Origin: Lachnotalea glycerini
GTDB taxonomy: Bacteria; Bacillota; Clostridia; Lachnospirales; Lachnospiraceae
DNA length: 64,000 bases
Assembly (NCBI RefSeq): GCF_003201285.1
Contig: NZ_QICS01000007.1
Span: 174,971-238,970, forward strand
Direction: 5' to 3'
Of the stretch, positions 19,467 through 26,315 are shown one piece after another. Under the pieces are notes generated by a model. That model was not told where the DNA came from. It ran no database searches and saw only the letters and a list, made by a program, of their open reading frames with translations. The translations under genes and the position numbers were made by a program. The stretch's first letter is position 1, and each line of letters begins with the position of its first letter.

Positions 19467-19482
19467 GTTAGTTTTGACTAAC
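19467..19482. promoter_or_regulatory. GTTAG-N6-CTAAC palindrome in front of feoB
   Basis: GTTAGTTTTGACTAAC has six-base arms (GTTAGT/ACTAAC) around TTTG and lies between the second feoA gene and feoB. It has the same 5-6-5 layout as the operator of the flavodoxin operon. No -10/-35 pair was recognised here, so it may act as a road-block or serve an internal promoter. Confidence 0.6.
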
Positions 19483-19495
19483 CTTGTAACAAAAA

Positions 19496-19717
19496 TTATT
19501 CCACTTCAATCATCTCAGCATCTGCTTTTCTAAGTGATAATTCATAACCTCTTACTGTCACTTCAACTGGATCTCCTAGTGGGGCTACTTTTCGAACAAA
19601 TATGTCAACACCTTTTGTGATTCCCATATCCATAATACGTCTCTTCACAGGACCTTCCCCTGTCAATTTTTTCACTCTTACTGTTTCTCCGCAAGCTGTT
19701 TCTTTTAAAGTCTTCAT
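19496..19717 (-). CDS. feoA: FeoA family protein (second copy)
   Basis: Small cytoplasmic SH3-like protein, 73 residues from the ATG at 19717, which has AAGGAG upstream; a longer frame from 19783 has no ribosome-binding site and would overlap the preceding feoA. Hallmarks are VKKLTGEGPVKRRIMDMGIT followed by VEVTVRGYELSLRKADAEMI, the FeoA core and its C-terminal beta-strand with LRKxDA. FeoA proteins bind the G domain side of FeoB and are needed for iron uptake. Two different feoA genes in tandem before feoB is a common clostridial arrangement. Confidence 0.93.
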   Translation of the reverse strand: MKTLKETACGETVRVKKLTGEGPVKRRIMDMGITKGVDIFVRKVAPLGDPVEVTVRGYELSLRKADAEMIEVE

Positions 19718-19775
19718 AAGGCTCCTTCTTTCTTTCTTAATTTGTATACTCAAAATATGTGATGCATATTTAAAA

Positions 19776-19985
19776 CTATACAATAATTTTATTTGCCATA
19801 TCTTTGCCTATTGCAACTCTGGAATCTTTCACGTTTACTATCATATTTCCACCGATTTCAGAAATAACAGTAACCAGACCTCCTGTTACAAATCCAAGAT
19901 TCTCTAGAAAACGCTTCGTTTCTTCCTTACCGCCTACTTTCTTTATTACATTCGGCTCTCCTGTTTTTACCATTGTTAAAGGCAT
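19776..19985 (-). CDS. feoA: FeoA family protein (first copy)
   Basis: Small SH3-like protein, 69 residues from the ATG at 19985; GAGAGG is nine bases upstream, whereas an ATG three codons earlier touches the ribosome-binding site. It contains ETKRFLENLGFVTGGLVTVISE and a C-terminal VNVKDSRVAIGKDMANKIIV, the usual end of FeoA. It is the first gene of the feo operon, 20-80 bp downstream of a strong promoter that carries a Fur box, and is probably an accessory subunit of FeoB. Confidence 0.93.
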   Translation of the reverse strand: MPLTMVKTGEPNVIKKVGGKEETKRFLENLGFVTGGLVTVISEIGGNMIVNVKDSRVAIGKDMANKIIV

Positions 19986-20006
19986 ACAAATCATCCTCTC
20001 TTTAAT

Positions 20007-20063
20007 TGATAATGATTATCATTTTCTTATTATTAGTATAATAAAACATGCGTTAGTTGTCAA
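20007..20063 (-). promoter_or_regulatory. feo operon promoter with 7-1-7 Fur box
   Basis: TTGACA (20063-20058), a 17-bp spacer and TATACT (20040-20035) on the minus strand form a near-perfect promoter. Just downstream, 20007-20021 reads TGATAATGATTATCA, the exact 7-1-7 Fur core TGATAAT-N-ATTATCA. A Fur-iron complex there would block early elongation. The -35 region also overlaps GTTAGTTGTCAAGAAC (20053-20068 on the plus strand), which keeps one half of the second iron motif. Confidence 0.88.
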
Positions 20064-20196
20064 GAACTTTTTTAATAATTTTAAAAATTTTATTCTTAGT
20101 TTTGTCAATGCACTCTGTGAAAAATACAATGCTCATGTATTCAATTTTTTACACCTAAATTTGAAAATAGTTGCTTAATGTGTTATACTAACTATA

Positions 20197-20212
20197 ATTT
20201 GATTTATCTAAC
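20197..20212. promoter_or_regulatory. Degenerate GTTAG-N6-CTAAC site before the DtxR-type gene
   Basis: ATTTGATTTATCTAAC agrees with the flavodoxin-operon palindrome at 13 of 16 positions, including the whole ATCTAAC arm. It lies 74 bp upstream of the DtxR-family start codon, where autoregulation would be expected. Confidence 0.45.
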
Positions 20213-20285
20213 TATTAATAATGTATATATGTGCATTTAATTTTCACAGCTACCACTATGCACGCAATGCACAATGGAGGAAAAT

Positions 20286-20657
20286 ATGATTAATGAATCT
20301 GCTGAAAATTATTTAGAAACCATCCTAGTTCTAAGCAAACAGCTTCCAGTCGTTCGAGCTGTTGATATTTCAAATGAATTGGGCTACAAAAAATCAAGCG
20401 TCAGTATTGCTATGAAAAATCTTCGTGAAAAAAAGCATATTACAGTTACTGACTCTGGTTTTATTTATTTAACTGAATCGGGAAAAGAAATTGCAGAGAT
20501 GATTTACGAAAGACACCAGCTATTATCTCAATGGCTGATTAAATTTGGCGTTGATGCAGAAATTGCTACAGAAGATGCATGTAAAATCGAACATGTTATC
20601 AGCAAAGAAAGCTTCGAAGCAATCAAAAAACATATTAGTAAATTTCATAACAAGTAA
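20286..20657 (+). CDS. DtxR/MntR family metal-dependent regulator
   Basis: Metal-responsive transcription factor of 123 residues, started at the ATG at 20286 because GGAGG lies five bases upstream (an ATG four codons earlier overlaps that site). The winged helix is clear: ENYLETILVLSKQ, VRAVDISNELGYKKSSVSIAM (recognition helix KKSSVSIAMKNL), then the wing LTESGKEIAEMIYERHQLLS. The dimerisation domain keeps EDACKIEHVISKESFEAIKKH, with the Glu/His metal ligands of the family. The C-terminal SH3-like domain of DtxR/IdeR is absent, as in MntR. It is divergent from feoAAB and is the natural candidate for reading the GTTAG-N6-CTAAC sites around it. Confidence 0.92.
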   Translation: MINESAENYLETILVLSKQLPVVRAVDISNELGYKKSSVSIAMKNLREKKHITVTDSGFIYLTESGKEIAEMIYERHQLLSQWLIKFGVDAEIATEDACKIEHVISKESFEAIKKHISKFHNK

Positions 20658-20686
20658 CATTGTTACTAACTGATTTGGAATTTAGA

Positions 20687-20726
20687 AAGCAGTCATGCCC
20701 GCTATGAATGGGACAATTGACTGCTT
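20687..20726. terminator. Shared terminator between convergent genes
   Basis: AAGCAGTCA (20687-20695) pairs with TGACTGCTT (20718-20726), with CCC/GGG pairs inside. It lies between the DtxR-type gene (plus) and the HD protein gene (minus); on the minus strand TTTCTAAATT follows, so it can serve both. Confidence 0.65.
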
Positions 20727-20734
20727 AAATTATA

Positions 20735-21508
20735 TTATAGACTCTTAAGCGCAATGTAATTTTGCATGTCTTGCTTTAATAGCCAAAGCTGCTTTTGTGT
20801 GGTTGCATTTTCTGTCTGAAAATTAAGCATTTGCCGTAAATAACCTTGTTCCTCTACAATAGTAAGACTAATAGGATATACCAATTCAAAAACCAAAGAT
20901 ATATGTCCTATAATATGATCAATCGGACTTTTCTTTAGCTTATGATTGATTGCATGATGCTCAAAGAAGTTTTCCATAACTTCCGGTGTAATGACAGCCT
21001 GCTTCATTTGGCTATCACTGACATCATAAATCGTTTGAAGTGGTATATCCACACTTACCTTTAAAATATCTATTTTATCTGCATCTCTTAATAAGTCACA
21101 AAAAAACTTTGTTTCTTGTTTTAAATTCTTTGGAAGCCGATAAGCGTTGTGATAGAAAATGGAGGCTTGAATCAACGCATCATACCGACTGTCTTTACAA
21201 AAAGTGCGGATCATTCCCTGCTCAAATAAAAGATGTACCCCATATTCTGCATGGTTTATAGATTCCGAATCAATAAAGGTTCTATAATTTTTTAACTGTT
21301 CAAATCTTCCGATATCATGAAGCATTCCAATCAGCCAGGCCAACTCTATTTTCTCCTTTGTTAAGGAAAGTGACTCTGCAATTTGTTCACAAAGTCTTGC
21401 AACTCGGTATGTATGTTCTATTTTAAGCCTGATTCTTTCGTCCTCCTGATTATATTTCTTTACATAATTTTGAAATTCTGTCATTACCTCTTCTCTATCA
21501 AATAGCAT
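20735..21508 (-). CDS. HD domain metal-dependent phosphohydrolase-like protein
   Basis: Cytoplasmic protein of 257 residues from the ATG at 21508; GGAGG is nine bases upstream, and a frame starting seven codons earlier overlaps it. The HD metal site is complete: His32 in KIEHTYRVA, the His64-Asp65 pair in GMLHDIGRFE, a histidine in NHAEYG and an aspartate in LLRDADKIDI. The conserved order H...HD...D puts it in the HD superfamily, whose members hydrolyse nucleotides, cyclic dinucleotides or phosphates. No GYP motif is present, so it is not an HD-GYP c-di-GMP phosphodiesterase. It lies 60 bp downstream of dtd and may be cotranscribed. The substrate is unknown. Confidence 0.85.
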   Translation of the reverse strand: MLFDREEVMTEFQNYVKKYNQEDERIRLKIEHTYRVARLCEQIAESLSLTKEKIELAWLIGMLHDIGRFEQLKNYRTFIDSESINHAEYGVHLLFEQGMIRTFCKDSRYDALIQASIFYHNAYRLPKNLKQETKFFCDLLRDADKIDILKVSVDIPLQTIYDVSDSQMKQAVITPEVMENFFEHHAINHKLKKSPIDHIIGHISLVFELVYPISLTIVEEQGYLRQMLNFQTENATTQKQLWLLKQDMQNYIALKSL

Positions 21509-21568
21509 TACTGATCTCCTCCTTTCCATTTTCTGTTCAAATAACGATCAATATGCCATATATTTTCA

Positions 21569-22018
21569 TTATTTAAAATCTGCTGAATCCAATATAATCG
21601 TAAACGGTCCATCATTTAAAAGCTCCACCTTCATCTTGGCCCCAAACTCTCCATGTTCCACCTTGGATATTTGTTTTTTACACTCTTCAATGATATATTC
21701 ATAAAGTTCATTTGCCTTATCAGGACTCCCTGCATTGATAAAAGATGGCCGATTTCCTTTTCGACAATCCGCATATAATGTAAACTGAGATACAATCAAC
21801 AATTCTCCACCTACATCCTTAAGAGCCAAATTTGTTTTTCCATTTTCATCATCAAAAATTCTTAAGTTTATCAATTTTTTAACTAGACGGTCTGCTTCCT
21901 CTTTTGTATCTTCCTGACCTACACCAACTAATATAAGAAGTCCTTTTTGTATGTTTCCTATCACCGCTTCCTCTACGGTGACACTTGCATAATTAACACG
22001 TTGTATTACAAATTTCAT
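21569..22018 (-). CDS. dtd: D-aminoacyl-tRNA deacylase
   Basis: Editing enzyme of 149 residues that removes D-amino acids (and glycine from tRNA-Ala) wrongly attached to tRNA. The active-site motifs SQFTLYAD and NDGPFTIIL are present; the second corresponds to the usual NSGPVT with Asp and Phe replacing Ser and Val. Length matches the family. GGAAA lies ahead of the ATG. It is 39 bp downstream of larE, with no terminator seen between them, so it may be expressed with the lar genes. Confidence 0.96.
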   Translation of the reverse strand: MKFVIQRVNYASVTVEEAVIGNIQKGLLILVGVGQEDTKEEADRLVKKLINLRIFDDENGKTNLALKDVGGELLIVSQFTLYADCRKGNRPSFINAGSPDKANELYEYIIEECKKQISKVEHGEFGAKMKVELLNDGPFTIILDSADFK

Positions 22019-22057
22019 TTTATATTTCCTTTCCTTTTCTTTTTATCTTCTCAACTT

Positions 22058-22879
22058 TTATAAATCCAGTACGGCGTCCATACTTCCGGAACGGAAACCT
22101 TCTAAGTCCATCGCCACATAAGTATATCCCAATTGTTTCAAATAATCTACTATTTCAGTTTTCATTTCAAGCAAATGGTTCATATCAATTGCATCAACCT
22201 CAATTTTTGCAAGCTCATCATGAACTCGAAGCCTGACGTTATAAAAGCCTAGCCCCTTTATATACTCTTCCGCCGCTTCAACCTTTCTCATCTTCTCATA
22301 AGACAGTTCACAATCATATGGAAATCGGGTAGCCAGACAAGGAGCAGAGGGACGTTTAGCCACTGATAAACCATATTCTTTCGCTATCTCTCTGATCTCT
22401 TTCTTCGTAATCCCAGTCTCTGCAAGGGGGCTCTTTATATTCAGCTCTTTCAATGCCAAAATGCCTGGTCGGTAAACATGTAAATCATCTTCATTTGTAC
22501 CATCCATAATGGTTTGAATTCCAAGCTCTTTCGCCATTTCAAGAAGCTTCGTAAATAAATATTTCTTACACAGATAACAGCGATTAACCGGATTATTCAT
22601 AATCCCGGCATTTTGTAATTCATCCACCTCAATAATAGAGTGAATAGCACCAATCTCTTTGGCAAGCTGTTTGGTTATCTCAATCTCATTCATAGGGTGC
22701 AATGTTGTATGAATAGTGACCGCATAAACCTTGCGCTTGTTTTTATCTGCTAATTCGCAGGCGGCCTTTAATAATAATGTACTATCCACACCACCCGAAA
22801 ATGCAATCATAATATCTTCATCGCTGTATTTATCCAGGCATGTTAGAAGCTTTTTCTTCTTTTCCTCTAATAGTTTCAT
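22058..22879 (-). CDS. larE: LarE-type sulfur transferase for the nickel-pincer cofactor
   Basis: ATP-dependent enzyme of 273 residues that puts sulfur on pyridinium-3,5-biscarboxylic acid mononucleotide. The PP-loop is SGGVDST (28-34). Lactiplantibacillus plantarum LarE sacrifices a cysteine in the segment that reads APCLATRFPY here (Cys181). This protein also has Cys101 and Cys104 in NRCYLCKK, the three-cysteine pattern of homologues such as that of Thermotoga maritima that carry an iron-sulfur cluster and can transfer sulfur repeatedly. GGAGGG precedes the ATG, which overlaps the stop codon of larC by one base. Confidence 0.94.
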   Translation of the reverse strand: MKLLEEKKKKLLTCLDKYSDEDIMIAFSGGVDSTLLLKAACELADKNKRKVYAVTIHTTLHPMNEIEITKQLAKEIGAIHSIIEVDELQNAGIMNNPVNRCYLCKKYLFTKLLEMAKELGIQTIMDGTNEDDLHVYRPGILALKELNIKSPLAETGITKKEIREIAKEYGLSVAKRPSAPCLATRFPYDCELSYEKMRKVEAAEEYIKGLGFYNVRLRVHDELAKIEVDAIDMNHLLEMKTEIVDYLKQLGYTYVAMDLEGFRSGSMDAVLDL

Positions 22880-24171
22880 TATCCCTCCTGTAAAAGATTG
22901 ATTTCATTCTTCGCTATTTCCTTTCCAATAAGCTGGTAGACCTCCTGAAAAGGTATTTTGTGCTTTTTACAAAGCTCCACCACACTTTCATACTCAGGAT
23001 AGTATCGTGTCTTATTAGAAATCTTACATATCTTAATTTTTACCTCTCCCAAGGAGGTAAAATACTTTTTTATTTCACGCTTTAAAACAGAGCGTTCCAT
23101 CCTTTGTCTTCTAATTCCAATGGTAGTTGTTTCTTCAAAAATAATCTGCTCTAGATTAGCTATTTCTTCCTCTTTACATAGGACATTCAACTGATATGCA
23201 GGGCGATTCTTTTTCATAAAAACAGGAATATAATAAACGTCCTTTGCTCCATTTTCAAACAAGCGTTCCATAACAAAACCAAGTGCTTGAGGACTGCAAT
23301 CGTCAATATTACTTTCAAGTTTATAAATGATATCAGCTTCTATAGTATCTTCTTCAATCAGCAGTGCCCGAAGCATACTTGGTCTTTCATAATTGCGTTT
23401 CCCCGCACCGATACCAATTTTTTTAATTACAAACTCTTTTGGCAATTGATCTGAAGTCTGAATAGCCGCTACTATGGCAGCACCTGTCGGCGTAACAAAT
23501 TCACCCATGTTCTCTGTAATATGAAGCTTAAGTCCATGTTCCGCTACGATGTTAGAAACAGCGGGAACTGGAACCGGAAGCGTACCATGCTGGCAACGTA
23601 TAAAACCTGTTCCTTCATATAAAACAGGCACTATCACCTCTTTGACTCCAAGATTGTCAATACATACTGCCGCTGCAACTATGTCAACAATTGAGTCTAC
23701 TGCACCCACCTCATGAAAATGCACTTGTTCAAGTTCTACGCCATGTGCCTTTGATTCTGCTTTCGCTAATATATGAAAAATTTTACCTGCTATTTGTCTG
23801 GCATGCTCTGTCATACTGGTTTTTTCAATAATATCAAGTATTTCTGGTAAGCTACGATGTACATGAATATTCGATTTTATATGATTCAAATGTTTTTTGT
23901 CCTGCTCCTTATGAATATCCTTCTCCTCTCCATGTAAATACTCCATATCATGGTCATGATTTTCATGCACTTCATCCAAAATAACCGCAAAATCACATAC
24001 ATCTAATCCTGCTTTTTTTACCCTGCTTATTTTTGTGTGAAAACCGTTAATGGGCAGACTGTTCAATACATCTGCCATTGCCCCTTCGTCTGCTCCCAAA
24101 TCCAGCAACGATGCAACAAACATATCTCCACTGATTCCAAAACAACATTCTAAATATAATTTACTCTTCAT
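22879..24171 (-). CDS. larC: LarC nickel insertion protein
   Basis: CTP-dependent cyclometallase (formerly DUF111) of 430 residues that inserts nickel into the pincer cofactor. It starts LYLECCFGISGDMFVASLLD, a family hallmark. A histidine-rich, probably metal-collecting loop lies at about 68-105 (HENHDHD, HIKSNIHVHR). HFHEVGAVDSIVDIV and PTGAAIVAAI mark the core, and ESNIDDCSPQALG and KKNRPAYQLNVLC the C-terminal part. In L. plantarum two parts are joined by programmed frameshifting; here one uninterrupted frame encodes both. It overlaps larB by 11 bp and larE by 1 bp, so the three are translationally coupled. Confidence 0.95.
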   Translation of the reverse strand: MKSKLYLECCFGISGDMFVASLLDLGADEGAMADVLNSLPINGFHTKISRVKKAGLDVCDFAVILDEVHENHDHDMEYLHGEEKDIHKEQDKKHLNHIKSNIHVHRSLPEILDIIEKTSMTEHARQIAGKIFHILAKAESKAHGVELEQVHFHEVGAVDSIVDIVAAAVCIDNLGVKEVIVPVLYEGTGFIRCQHGTLPVPVPAVSNIVAEHGLKLHITENMGEFVTPTGAAIVAAIQTSDQLPKEFVIKKIGIGAGKRNYERPSMLRALLIEEDTIEADIIYKLESNIDDCSPQALGFVMERLFENGAKDVYYIPVFMKKNRPAYQLNVLCKEEEIANLEQIIFEETTTIGIRRQRMERSVLKREIKKYFTSLGEVKIKICKISNKTRYYPEYESVVELCKKHKIPFQEVYQLIGKEIAKNEINLLQEG

Positions 24172-24913
24172 TTCCTGCCCCCAGCTTGTTTATCTGCGTT
24201 GCTATGTAACCTGCACCATAGCCATTGTCAATATTAACCACCGCAATTCCGTTTGCGCAAGAATTGATCATAGTCAGAAGTGCAGAAAGACCATTTAGAT
24301 TGGCACCATAGCCAACCGATGTAGGGACTGCAATAACTGGCTTATCCACAACACCGCCAAGTACACTGGCAAGTGCTCCCTCCATACCTGCTACCGCCAC
24401 TACACAATTAGCACTTTGGATCACATCCAATCTGGAAAATAGTCTGTGAATGCCACTAACACCTACATCATAAATTCTTTCAACCTTAGCACCAAAAAAT
24501 TCTGCTGTCTGTGATGCTTCCTCTGCAACCGGTATATCGGCCGTACCTGCTGTACAAACTGCAATTTTTCCTATGTGCTTTTTGTCCTTTCTTTCTATTT
24601 TTATGATACGTGACACAGAATCATATTCCACATTTGGAAATTCATTTAACAGCAGCTCATACTGTTCCATTGAGGCTCTCGTTCCAAGAACTTCTCCCTC
24701 TTGTTCATAGATTCTACTAAAAATCTGCAATAAATGCTGTTGTGTTTTACCACTGCAATAAATAACCTCTGCAAAGCCGGAACGAATCTTACGGTGGGTA
24801 TCAAGCTTTGCATATCCCATTTCTTCAAAAGGCTCTCTGCGTAGATAAAGCTGTGCATCCTCAATGGAAAGCTCTCCGCTTTTTACCTTTTCTAATATAT
24901 CATAGACTTCCAC
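24161..24913 (-). CDS. larB: LarB pyridinium biscarboxylate mononucleotide synthase
   Basis: First enzyme of nickel-pincer cofactor synthesis, carboxylating and hydrolysing nicotinic acid adenine dinucleotide; 250 residues. The N-terminal part has LDTHRKIRSGFAEVIYCSGK, typical of LarB; the C-terminal half is a PurE-like domain with AVCTAGTADIPVAEEA, YDVGVSGIHRLFSR and VPTSVGYGANLNG. The start codon is GTG at 24913, supported by AGAGGG seven bases upstream. It heads the larB-C-E unit. No larA (lactate racemase-type enzyme) is present in the window, so the enzyme that uses the cofactor is encoded elsewhere. Confidence 0.95.
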   Translation of the reverse strand: MEVYDILEKVKSGELSIEDAQLYLRREPFEEMGYAKLDTHRKIRSGFAEVIYCSGKTQQHLLQIFSRIYEQEGEVLGTRASMEQYELLLNEFPNVEYDSVSRIIKIERKDKKHIGKIAVCTAGTADIPVAEEASQTAEFFGAKVERIYDVGVSGIHRLFSRLDVIQSANCVVAVAGMEGALASVLGGVVDKPVIAVPTSVGYGANLNGLSALLTMINSCANGIAVVNIDNGYGAGYIATQINKLGAGNEE

Positions 24914-24962
24914 TTTTCTACCCTCTCTATCTTGTAATTAATTTCTTGTTTTCTATTTAAGT

Positions 24963-25018
24963 TTATCACCTAAAACTTACTATAGGTCAAGTAATAATAT
25001 TTGTCCACTTTGTCCACT
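24963..25018 (-). promoter_or_regulatory. Candidate lar promoter with tandem 9-bp direct repeat
   Basis: TTGACC (24990-24985), a 16-bp spacer and TGATAA (24968-24963) on the minus strand are a fair promoter for larB. Upstream of the -35, TTGTCCACT occurs twice head to tail (25001-25009 and 25010-25018), a likely activator-type site. The remaining sequence up to 25339 holds a repeat element and a terminator; nothing else was recognised. Confidence 0.4.
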
Positions 25019-25115
25019 TTTAAAAGGTGTACTAAATATATCATATACACAAATTTGTTGATTTGCAAGCTTTGTCCAAGGTTTTTAGGTATTTAAATGC
25101 TTTGCGCTGAATGTA

Positions 25116-25203
25116 GTCACGCAGTGACGTTTTCCTCTTGCATTCGTGCGCATTGTGTAATATTTCATACGAGGAATCAAAACTTTTATACGTTAACAAC
25201 AAC
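25116..25203. repeat. Intergenic repeat element, composite copy A
   Basis: The left part (25116-25149), beginning with the inverted repeat GTCACGCAGTGAC, matches 57492-57525 at 32 of 34 positions. The right part (25174-25203) matches 46407-46435 with about three differences over 30 bases. All three copies lie just beyond the terminator of a minus-strand operon. No open frame is present. It may be a decayed miniature mobile element or a structured 3' element. Confidence 0.75.
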
Positions 25204-25218
25204 GTCTCCTATGAAATG

Positions 25219-25252
25219 AAAAACAGGATAAAACCTATTCGGATTCACCCTG
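25219..25252 (-). terminator. Terminator of the sulfite-reductase-like operon
   Basis: On the minus strand CAGGGTGAATCC pairs with GGTTTTATCCTG (two wobbles, one mismatch), and TTTTTC follows at 25223-25218. Confidence 0.7.
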
Positions 25253-25339
25253 CTTATCGTATATATCTTTTGACTAAGCTAAGCTAAACTAATTATTATC
25301 ATCACTTAACGTATAACGTAATAATCATATAAGAACTGT

Positions 25340-26290
25340 TTAGCAGGTCGCCCCACCAACTAAATGAAGTGGTGCATCTAGTATTTCTTGTTTTCGATCG
25401 AGTATATCATTGGAGAGTATTTGCTTTTCTACCACTTCAAATCCTATTCTTTCAATTGTGTCTGCAAAACGCTCTCCTGTCTTTCCTTGTTCGCGATATA
25501 ATAGAATTGTTTTTTCCACTACTTGAAAGAGTTCATCCTCTGAAGTAAAAATTTTATGAATCGGCTGTCCATGGTTTATTTTCTTGCCCCATCTTCCACC
25601 GATATAGACTTGAAAGCCGGGGATTCCTTCTTCAATTACATCAAACGGACATTTTTCAATACAGCGTCCGCAGTTGTTGCAAACTTCTTTATCAATCGCT
25701 ATGATCCCATCCTCTAATTTGGCCGCTTTCATAGGACAGGCCATTTCTACCTGACACTTTTTGCACCCATTGCACATATCTTCATCTACCTTTGGAATGA
25801 GCTGTCCTACAATACCAAGATCATTTAAAGAGGGCTTTACACAATTGTTTGGACATCCTCCGGTGGCAATCTTGAATTTATGTGGCAGTTTCACTGTATG
25901 ATACCCCTCGTAGAAGCGTTTATGTATCTTTTCTGATATAGCAAAGGTATCGTATAGGCCATATTGGCAAGTAGTTCCTTTACAAGAAACAACAGGTCGC
26001 ACAAGTGAACCGGTACCACCGGTTTCTAAGCCTGCCTGCGCTATAAATTCACGGAAATTATCAATCTGGTCGAAAGGAATTCCCCTCACTTCTACGGTCA
26101 GCCGCACAGTAAATTCTACATCTCCATTTCCAAATTTCTTCGCCGCCTGCGCAATTACGGCCGCCTGCCCGGCAGTTATTTTACCATTTATGGTAATGAT
26201 TCGTCCGTTAAATAAATCTGTTCCTTTATTATTTAAAAAGCCCAATCCCTTTACTCTTTTTATTTCCTCTGGTTTTATTGTACATGCCAT
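25340..26290 (-). CDS. Siroheme/iron-sulfur sulfite or nitrite reductase-like protein
   Basis: Cytoplasmic reductase of 316 residues. An N-terminal ferredoxin-like half domain (about 30-95) leads into a siroheme-[4Fe-4S] domain with cysteines 103 and 108 (CKGTTC) and 146 and 150 (GGCPNNC). An inserted bacterial ferredoxin module binds two more clusters (Cys173/176/179/185 and Cys204/207/210/214). This matches the AsrC-like group of six-electron sulfite reductases, although the first pair is C-x4-C rather than C-x5-C. It follows the rhodanese-fused reductase gene by 25 bp. A siroheme synthase gene is close by. Sulfite reduction to sulfide is the likely reaction; nitrite cannot be excluded. Confidence 0.85.
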   Translation of the reverse strand: MACTIKPEEIKRVKGLGFLNNKGTDLFNGRIITINGKITAGQAAVIAQAAKKFGNGDVEFTVRLTVEVRGIPFDQIDNFREFIAQAGLETGGTGSLVRPVVSCKGTTCQYGLYDTFAISEKIHKRFYEGYHTVKLPHKFKIATGGCPNNCVKPSLNDLGIVGQLIPKVDEDMCNGCKKCQVEMACPMKAAKLEDGIIAIDKEVCNNCGRCIEKCPFDVIEEGIPGFQVYIGGRWGKKINHGQPIHKIFTSEDELFQVVEKTILLYREQGKTGERFADTIERIGFEVVEKQILSNDILDRKQEILDAPLHLVGGATC

Positions 26291-26315
26291 AGTTTTACAC
26301 CTTTCATTTTCTAAT

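Noticed and set aside
22879..24171. Programmed frameshift in larC as known in Lactiplantibacillus
   Set aside because: A single continuous frame covers both halves, so no frameshift is required.
25100..25260. Possible CRISPR or tandem repeat array because of the GTCACGCAGTGAC motif
   Set aside because: The repeat is not tandem and has no regular spacers; copies are 20-30 kb apart.
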